A stretch of 35,542 nt of DNA from a virus. Location: IMG/VR virus record IMGVR_UViG_3300023176_006325, positions 1 through 35,542 of that record; one strand, written 5' to 3'. Numbering within the stretch: the stretch's first letter is position 1; each line of letters begins with the position of its first letter. A program made the position numbers and the translations under genes. The notes under the pieces were generated by a model. It searched no databases, was not told the DNA's origin, and saw only the letters and a program-made list of their open reading frames with translations. Shown one piece after another: positions 30,444 to 35,542 of this stretch.

Positions 30444-32752
30444 TATCCGTACTTTTCCTCTATTGCTCGTTCAACTGCATTCTGAAAGTTTCTTTTTGTT
30501 GCTTCTATATCCATAAAATTAACATCGATTTTAATCGGACTTGTTTGTCTTTTTGTGTTGACTTTTTTCTCTAAGGCACTGATTTTATTCATCAAATTGT
30601 TTGTTGTTTCATTTTTCGTTGAAACTTTATTTTGATACAGGCTGTTGTTTGTTTCAGACATTTTTTGAATATTTGAACTTATATTGGTTTTTCTAATTTC
30701 TGGTTCTGTTTTTATTAATTCTTGTCGATAGGATTTTAACCCATCAGACATGACAGTTGGCATTTCCCACAATGCTGGACTGCCTTTTTTTGTTTGAACT
30801 TTGTGAAGGACTTCAGATTGTGTTGCGAGGCGATTGACGTGGGGCACAGTTGTTTTGATTGAATCGCCATAATCTTCCATGTTCATTGCCATGTGTTTTG
30901 GCATTTCCCAAAATTGTGGTGAACCAGATTTGTGAAACCAACCCCAAAGAGATGCTATGGCAGCAATTAATCCACTAATGGCACCGACAATTAAAACTAC
31001 TTTTCCCAACATTAATCCTAGTGGCACCAAAAATAAAGCAAGAACAGGAGTTAATCTCAATAGTCCACCTAAAAACCCACCAACTGCATCCGATGTTTTA
31101 TTGATATATGCCCATGCTTGCGAAAAAAATCCAACTATTTCTCCCAACACATATGTAACCGGAGTTACAGCAATTGCAAAATTTTGCATCATACCTTTCA
31201 ACTTATTCATGAATGTTACTGTTGGCTCAATTGCCTTTCGAAAAGCCTTTTGACTTGCTTCCGCTTGTTTTGCTTTTTCTTTCGCTTCGTCATAAGCACT
31301 CAAAGACATGTTGAATATCTTATTGGCTTCTGCCATATCTGTTATCCCTGCTGCATTTGCTATAGCCATTTGCTCAAATTTGTTCATATTTTTGAACTGT
31401 CTTCCGCTAACATCTAAAGATTCTTTTATCATCCTTAATCTTTCATCTTCTGACGCATACAACAAATCTACAGAATTCAACAAGTCTCGACCAAGAATTG
31501 AATTTAATTTCCCAGCAACACCAGCAGAAGTTTCGAATGTGTTCATCGATTCACCAAATAAGCTATTTAATCTAGAAATAGAAATCCCTGTTATTTTTGC
31601 AGCAGCAGCAAGACCCTTGAAAACTTCCATCCCCTTTTTTCCATAAACGGACAACTGTGAAAAAGTGGATTTGAATTCTTCTGCTAATTTTGAAGTTGGT
31701 ATTCCAATTTTCCCTGAGAGGTTTGCTATCTCCAACAGAGTGTCGCTAGACGCACTGGCAGACATCCTAAGACCTTTTGTGAGGTCGTTTAGTATCTGAC
31801 TACTCGTTGAAGAAGAAACGCCCAATAAAGACATCTGAGATGAGATTTTTGTCAATTCTTGTCTTGCTTTTGGCGTAAGTTCGGTGAAACCAAGCATATT
31901 GGAGTATAAATCGCCAAATGCCTTGTTTGTGTCTGTAAGTGATATGGCGAATTCTCGATTTGCAATGGAAGCATTGTACACTTCATTTGTGTAAATTCTT
32001 CCTCTTGCGGTCAAAGCAGCGGTGATTGCTGCTTGATTCTCAAGTTCTATGACAAGTTTTTTGGTTTGGTCGTAAATCAAAGCCATGATTTGTCCTGGCT
32101 TTACCATGTCGGCCATACCTCTTGCTATGTTCGTTAAACTAAAAGTAATAGTGCCAAATACTTCTGAAATATCTTTAGCATGATTTAGAAAGTCGAAGGC
32201 AGATTGGCGCAAACCAAACCACTGTTCCATGTTTTTTCGACCATATTCAATGTTTTTCTTTTCGAGTTCGTTAATTTTTGATTTCAAATCGGTTGTGTAT
32301 TCTAACTCTTCTCTTAATCTTGTGACATCGTTAATGTGTTTTTTAAATTCATCTATTCTGGCTTTGTCTTTTTTTATTAGTTTCTCTGTTAAATCTATTT
32401 GCAAGTTTAATTCGACAACTCTTGGGTCTCCTGGCCATGAAATACTCAAATAAGATGCTCTTTTATCTCTAAGTTCTGTTAATTTTTCGCTTAATTTGTC
32501 ATAATTTCTGATTTCTTTCTGCATATTGTTTTCTATTTCAACGTATTGTTCTAATCGTTTTTTTTCGATTGCTTGTCGATTGTTGACTTTTTCAATTATG
32601 TCGCTAATGTGTCTGCTTTGTATTTCTAGAGACCGTATGCTTTTTTCTATACTTTCAGTCCATTCTGGAGGAAAAGTGATTTTGCTAATTTCGTCTTTAA
32701 TTTCTTGTATTTTTTTCTTGTAATCTTCTAAAATTTGATTTGGTGACGGCAT
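30443..32752 (-). CDS. Tail tape measure protein
   Basis: 769 residues. The N-terminal 170 residues are a long coiled coil. A helical middle with Ala/Ser/Met-rich stretches follows, then a strongly hydrophobic region near residues 557-602 (LTPVLALFLVPLGLMLGKVV and following), as in tape measure proteins that insert into the host membrane. A short motif recurs, GSPQFWEMPKHM (about 606-618) and GSPALWEMPTVM (about 654-666). The length would predict a tail of roughly 115 nm at 1.5 Å per residue if fully used (family rule, not measured). It lies before baseplate genes and after a terminator. Confidence 0.8.
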   Translation of the reverse strand: MPSPNQILEDYKKKIQEIKDEISKITFPPEWTESIEKSIRSLEIQSRHISDIIEKVNNRQAIEKKRLEQYVEIENNMQKEIRNYDKLSEKLTELRDKRASYLSISWPGDPRVVELNLQIDLTEKLIKKDKARIDEFKKHINDVTRLREELEYTTDLKSKINELEKKNIEYGRKNMEQWFGLRQSAFDFLNHAKDISEVFGTITFSLTNIARGMADMVKPGQIMALIYDQTKKLVIELENQAAITAALTARGRIYTNEVYNASIANREFAISLTDTNKAFGDLYSNMLGFTELTPKARQELTKISSQMSLLGVSSSTSSQILNDLTKGLRMSASASSDTLLEIANLSGKIGIPTSKLAEEFKSTFSQLSVYGKKGMEVFKGLAAAAKITGISISRLNSLFGESMNTFETSAGVAGKLNSILGRDLLNSVDLLYASEDERLRMIKESLDVSGRQFKNMNKFEQMAIANAAGITDMAEANKIFNMSLSAYDEAKEKAKQAEASQKAFRKAIEPTVTFMNKLKGMMQNFAIAVTPVTYVLGEIVGFFSQAWAYINKTSDAVGGFLGGLLRLTPVLALFLVPLGLMLGKVVLIVGAISGLIAAIASLWGWFHKSGSPQFWEMPKHMAMNMEDYGDSIKTTVPHVNRLATQSEVLHKVQTKKGSPALWEMPTVMSDGLKSYRQELIKTEPEIRKTNISSNIQKMSETNNSLYQNKVSTKNETTNNLMNKISALEKKVNTKRQTSPIKIDVNFMDIEATKRNFQNAVERAIEEKYG

Positions 32753-32771
32753 TTGTTATAATTTCTCTTAT

Positions 32772-32797
32772 AAAAAAAGGCTGAACAATGTCAGCCT
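32772..32797 (-). terminator. Rho-independent terminator upstream of the tape measure gene
   Basis: AGGCTGA (32778-32784) and TCAGCCT (32791-32797) form a 7-bp stem with a 6-base loop, followed on the minus strand by seven T. It ends the transcript of the 32877-35523 genes. No clear promoter is visible between it and the tape measure ATG, so partial read-through or a phage-specific promoter is likely. Confidence 0.8.
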
Positions 32798-32876
32798 CGT
32801 ATAAATAATTATTCACTTGTAAACGTACAATACGCAGATTTTCAATATTCTTCTAAGATGATGTTGTTATAAATTA

Positions 32877-33221
32877 TCAAACCAACCATACATTTAGCAA
32901 TTCTCGTACATCATTGACCGTGATGAATTGTATGACTGAGCCTTTGCTGTATTGTGACCAAAAACCTTGTTGGTATAAATTTTGAAACCAACCATACATG
33001 AAGGCAGGCAATATCCTCTCAGTATTTAAAACTTTAACGCCAATTCTATTTTTTCCATATTCTTTCAATGGCTTTCCTAAATTTTTCTCGCTCCCTGTGG
33101 CATAAATCCAAAAGTCAGCATCCTCTAAACCTTTGCCCACTTTAAAATTTTCATTTCTACCACTTATTTCTTTTAATATTGCTTTCTTGACGGATTCAAA
33201 TAAATCGTTTGATTTTTTCAT
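32877..33221 (-). CDS. Hypothetical protein, 114 residues
   Basis: Begins MKKSNDLFESVKKAILKEIS, a short amphipathic helix almost shared with the C-terminus of the next protein upstream (LFKSVKKAIIKSL). The rest is beta-like, with FWIYATGSEKNLGKPLKEYG and FMYGWFQNLYQQGFWSQYSK. No family recognised. The shared helix could be a targeting or scaffold-binding peptide of the prohead or tail module. It is the last gene before the terminator at 32772-32797. Confidence 0.6.
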   Translation of the reverse strand: MKKSNDLFESVKKAILKEISGRNENFKVGKGLEDADFWIYATGSEKNLGKPLKEYGKNRIGVKVLNTERILPAFMYGWFQNLYQQGFWSQYSKGSVIQFITVNDVRELLNVWLV

Positions 33222-33301
33222 TGTTTTATTTTCATATTAATAAATCTACTTGTGTTAATTCAAACTTTTGATTATTGCTTTCTTGACGGATTTAAATAAA
33301 T
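33178..33301. repeat. 28-bp direct repeat shared by two adjacent genes
   Basis: ATTGCTTTCTTGACGGATT followed by (C/T)AAATAAAT occurs at 33178-33205 and 33274-33301 with one mismatch. The first copy encodes the N-terminal helix of the 114-residue protein and the second the C-terminal helix of its upstream neighbour, so a duplicated segment spans the junction. Confidence 0.9.
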
Positions 33302-34034
33302 TTTCGTTTAAGAATTCATCTTCGTATGCTTCTAATTCATCTTCGTATGCTTCTGGACGTATAGAATTTCCTTGATTAAGGTCAAGTTCTGCATCCTCTA
33401 CAGTTTCATCCCAATAGTCCATTACTGCTTCATTCATACCTTCAAGGTCGCCAATTATGAAAAAATCTTCAACTTCATGCCAAGTTTTTTCATACAATTC
33501 GTTGTATTTTGAGTCTGCAAATGTTTGAGCGATAATATCCATACATTCCATTGCCTGAGAATCTTCATTTGCGAAAAGATAATCTCGAAAACTTTCTAAA
33601 TGTTTTAAAACTTCTTTTCTATCGTATTCTGTAAAATTAACCTTTTTCATTGTTTTACTCTCCTTTAAAGAATAACTTACTTGCCCTGCAATAATGTTCA
33701 AAATATCACTCAAGACTTTTTCTTCTTCTCTTTCTAATCCTCCATCAACTGCATTCTTGTAATGTTCTTTAGCAATACGAATAAAATTGTTCATGGAGTT
33801 GTCTGCAATCTTGTTGGGATCTTTGTCGCCGGACATTGTTCTAAATGTCTTTATGCCTTGATTTTTGATTGCACTGGATGTTTGTTCGGTTGCATGTGAA
33901 ATTGCGGAGGAAAGAGCCGACTTGTCAAGCATGAAAGTGTTAGATGTGACTTTTCTAATCGCTCTGTCTATCGGACTTTCATTGTTTGATTCTCTTAGAG
34001 TTTTAGTTTCGAGTTTCATCTTTTTTTTTTTCAT
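33255..34034 (-). CDS. Hypothetical helical protein with possible internal second start
   Basis: 259 residues if begun at ATG 34034. The frame is open to ATG 34085, but that overlaps the upstream gene by 83 bases; ATG 34019 is also possible, and none of the three has a good ribosome site. The protein is helical and polar, with DRAIRKVTSNTFMLDKSALS early and an acidic end EAYEDELEAYEDEFL plus the helix NLFKSVKKAIIKSL. An internal ATG at 33650 (MKKVNFTEYDRKEV) has an excellent Shine-Dalgarno, AAAGGAGAG, so a 131-residue product or a former gene fusion is plausible. No family recognised. Confidence 0.6.
   Translation of the reverse strand: MKKKKMKLETKTLRESNNESPIDRAIRKVTSNTFMLDKSALSSAISHATEQTSSAIKNQGIKTFRTMSGDKDPNKIADNSMNNFIRIAKEHYKNAVDGGLEREEEKVLSDILNIIAGQVSYSLKESKTMKKVNFTEYDRKEVLKHLESFRDYLFANEDSQAMECMDIIAQTFADSKYNELYEKTWHEVEDFFIIGDLEGMNEAVMDYWDETVEDAELDLNQGNSIRPEAYEDELEAYEDEFLNENLFKSVKKAIIKSLN
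33313..33354. repeat. Perfect 21-bp tandem duplication
   Basis: AATTCATCTTCGTATGCTTC plus T is repeated exactly at 33313-33333 and 33334-33354, in frame, adding seven residues (AYEDELE type) near the C-terminus of the gene at 33255-34034. Confidence 0.95.
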
Positions 34035-34494
34035 ATGTTTTGCTAAAGACTTCTTTTTCAACAATTCCATAATCTTTGTGTCCATATTGAACTAAAAAAT
34101 CACCACCACCCCCAGATAATAAACTATCAGACCAAGAAACTTTCACTTGAAACGGTCTTGTCATTTCTTTTGCATAAACTTTTATTGGTTTTTTAGTTGC
34201 AACATTGGGTTCGATAATATCATACGTTTGTTTGAATTTTTGTGCATCAATCGGCCAATTTTCACCTTTAACTCCTGTCATAATATAATCACCTTTTTTG
34301 GCGGATACTGGACCCTCTAAAGTTTGTATCATCATATCTTGATTGGCAACTTTAAACTGCACAGGGATTGCTTTTTTCATGGTCGGAAAAGCTTCCGTAT
34401 CATTAGATAATTCTGGATTAAAGTCTCGACCTATAACGCCATCCATATGCCTATTGAAAGATTCTTTGAGATATTTGAAATCATAATTTTTCAT
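34003..34494 (-). CDS. Hypothetical protein with PGDYI-like motif
   Basis: 163 residues. The N-terminus (MKNYDFKYLKESFNRHMDGV) is a short helix with LKES, as seen at the start of several phage head or tail assembly proteins. The middle has TLEGPVSAKKGDYIMTGVKG followed by ENWPI and FKQTYDII, resembling the 'PGDYivtGv.GE.wpi....F..tY' module found in many phage proteins of unknown function. The C-terminal part is beta-like with RPFQVKVSWSDSLLSGGGGD. It overlaps both neighbours slightly (ATGA upstream at 34491-34494), so it is in one coupled unit with the baseplate genes. Confidence 0.6.
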   Translation of the reverse strand: MKNYDFKYLKESFNRHMDGVIGRDFNPELSNDTEAFPTMKKAIPVQFKVANQDMMIQTLEGPVSAKKGDYIMTGVKGENWPIDAQKFKQTYDIIEPNVATKKPIKVYAKEMTRPFQVKVSWSDSLLSGGGGDFLVQYGHKDYGIVEKEVFSKTYEKKKDETRN

Positions 34495-34730
34495 CTTTTT
34501 TGTTCCATTTGTTCGTTCTGTTTTTTTATTTCGTTAGAAAGACGTTCAACAAACCACTGTCTTAGGGGTATCGGAAGATTGTATGCTTCTATAAAACTCC
34601 AACCACCATAATACTGCAACAAAAAAAGTTGTTCGTACACTTGCTTACTATATTCATAGGTCAGGCCAAAAAAAGTTTTTAGTGACAGGAACCTCCAACA
34701 ATCCTGCCCAACCACAACTTTCACACTCAA
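34491..34730 (-). CDS. Small phage protein, possible baseplate assembly factor
   Basis: 79 residues if begun at ATG 34730, which overlaps the upstream gene by 77 bases; a GTG at 34640 would give about 49 residues and avoid most overlap. The conserved-looking part is LFLLQYYGGWSFIEAYNLPI then PLRQWFVERLSNEI, a pattern seen in short proteins that follow the gp26/hub-chaperone gene in T4-like phages. Function in hub assembly is inferred from this position. The C-terminus is Gln/Lys-rich. Confidence 0.55.
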   Translation of the reverse strand: MSVKVVVGQDCWRFLSLKTFFGLTYEYSKQVYEQLFLLQYYGGWSFIEAYNLPIPLRQWFVERLSNEIKKQNEQMEQKR

Positions 34731-35523
34731 ATTCAGTTTTTATTTGAATTGTCGGAACAATCGCACTATATTGCTCCAACAAATCCTTAGCAAAGATATA
34801 AGGCATGTTCTCACAGAACCTTTGGATATATAACTTGTCTTCACGACCATTCACAGAAACAATTATTTGCTTTAAGCGATTTGTGAAATTTTTCTCATGA
34901 CTTTTTGTTTTCTTTATCTTTTTTGTCTTTTTGAAAATTTCTCCCTCATCAACGCCATCTAAAAGTTTAAAGCCAATATCAACTTCTATGTCTTCCCATT
35001 TCATTTTATAGTTGAATAAGGAATCTCCGTTTCTTGTAATATCTAAGTCTTTCAAGTCTTTTTGATTGTCATTAATATAAACGTCAGAGTTTAAATTCGC
35101 CGTTACTTCTTGCTTGTTATTGCATTCTGGACAAGGCATGTTTGTGACTGTGTAGTCTGGACCCATACCAGTCTTTCTTACCGAAATCAAAATGGCAGAC
35201 CTGTCAGCATCTAGCAAATCTTTTGATTTTATTTTCTTATCTTTCAATACACTTGAAATTAATTTGTCAAACATTAAACCATTTTCAAGCAAAGTTTCAG
35301 AAGTCAAAACATCCTCTTCCTTGGAGGTCATATAGAAAACTTCAACACTCTCTTTGTTGTGTAGGGGATGTTCTGGACCATAGAATTTTCCCTCGGAAGG
35401 TAGTTCAACTATGTCAGTAAATGAAGGGAATTCAAAACTTTTTTTTTGCTCTGTTTGTGAGATTATAGCACTTGCTTTCGCACTCTCAGTTGGTTTTTGT
35501 AATCTTTCTTCGTTGTTTCTCAT
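34654..35523 (-). CDS. Baseplate hub assembly protein, T4 gp26-like
   Basis: 289 residues. Key stretches are FTDIVELPSEGKFYGPEHPL, VEVFYMTSKEEDVLTSETLL, LLDADRSAILISVRKTGMG, and two Cys pairs, CPEC and CESCGW, that could hold zinc. The 'lPskG.fY....pl....v.v..mt.keEd.ltn..li..g..ld.li...l' order is typical of the T4 baseplate hub chaperone family. It has a ribosome site AAAAAGGTGATTT. It is the first complete gene of the structural block in the window; the last 19 bases of the window hold only this leader. Confidence 0.75.
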   Translation of the reverse strand: MRNNEERLQKPTESAKASAIISQTEQKKSFEFPSFTDIVELPSEGKFYGPEHPLHNKESVEVFYMTSKEEDVLTSETLLENGLMFDKLISSVLKDKKIKSKDLLDADRSAILISVRKTGMGPDYTVTNMPCPECNNKQEVTANLNSDVYINDNQKDLKDLDITRNGDSLFNYKMKWEDIEVDIGFKLLDGVDEGEIFKKTKKIKKTKSHEKNFTNRLKQIIVSVNGREDKLYIQRFCENMPYIFAKDLLEQYSAIVPTIQIKTEFECESCGWAGLLEVPVTKNFFWPDL

Positions 35524-35542
35524 AAATCACCTTTTTTTTTTT

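Overview
The window reads as part of the genome of a low-GC (about one third G+C by eye), lytic, contractile-tailed bacteriophage of a distant T4-like type. Every supported gene lies on the minus strand. Genes are tightly packed, often with ATGA or TAATG stop/start overlaps. The mix of T4-style genes (UvsX, gp32-like SSB, gp41-like helicase, FEN/RNase H-like nuclease, baseplate hub chaperone, LysM/gp53-like baseplate protein, tape measure) with a bacterial-type DnaE polymerase, a B12-dependent ribonucleotide reductase and ThyX suggests an environmental myovirus rather than a close T4 relative. I cannot name the host. The phage tmRNA is of the one-piece type.

Layout from high to low coordinates, which is the direction of transcription: 35.5-26.6 kb is a late structural module (baseplate hub chaperone, small baseplate or prohead-like proteins, tape measure protein, three tail/baseplate proteins and one unknown protein). 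25.6-22.5 kb starts with a near-consensus sigma70 promoter and carries a short family A DNA polymerase, a two-helix membrane protein, a GIY-YIG homing endonuclease and a divergent protein resembling the FtsZ/tubulin fold. 22.5-22.05 kb is a complete tmRNA gene with its own promoter. 22.0-19.4 kb holds an SH3-like small protein, the gp32-like SSB and UvsX, separated by terminators. 19.4-17.1 kb is a small-gene region around a UVDE-type repair endonuclease. 17.1-4.4 kb is the core metabolism and replication block: GMP-reductase-like enzyme, 5'-3' exonuclease, DnaB-type helicase, class II ribonucleotide reductase, a zinc-ribbon protein, a GroES-like co-chaperonin, ThyX, two unknown proteins of which one is nucleotidyltransferase-like, and DnaE. 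4.4-0 kb holds small proteins, dUTPase, a sigma region 4-like protein, an acidic repeat protein, a ClpP-like protease and the N-terminal 300 residues of a GroEL-type chaperonin that runs off the window.

How the parts fit: the nucleotide enzymes (RNR, ThyX, dUTPase, GMP-reductase-like) feed a largely self-sufficient replisome (DnaE, helicase, SSB, UvsX, FEN). A proteostasis set (GroEL, GroES-like, ClpP-like, tmRNA) spans the same region. Five near-consensus TTGAC(A/T)/TATAAT-type promoters point to use of the host sigma70 RNA polymerase for several transcription units. The late module shows no such promoters, and the sigma region 4-like protein is a candidate for switching transcription. The most unusual items are the tmRNA with a 33-codon tag ending VLQA, the FtsZ/tubulin-like protein, and the pairing of DnaE with a miniature family A polymerase.
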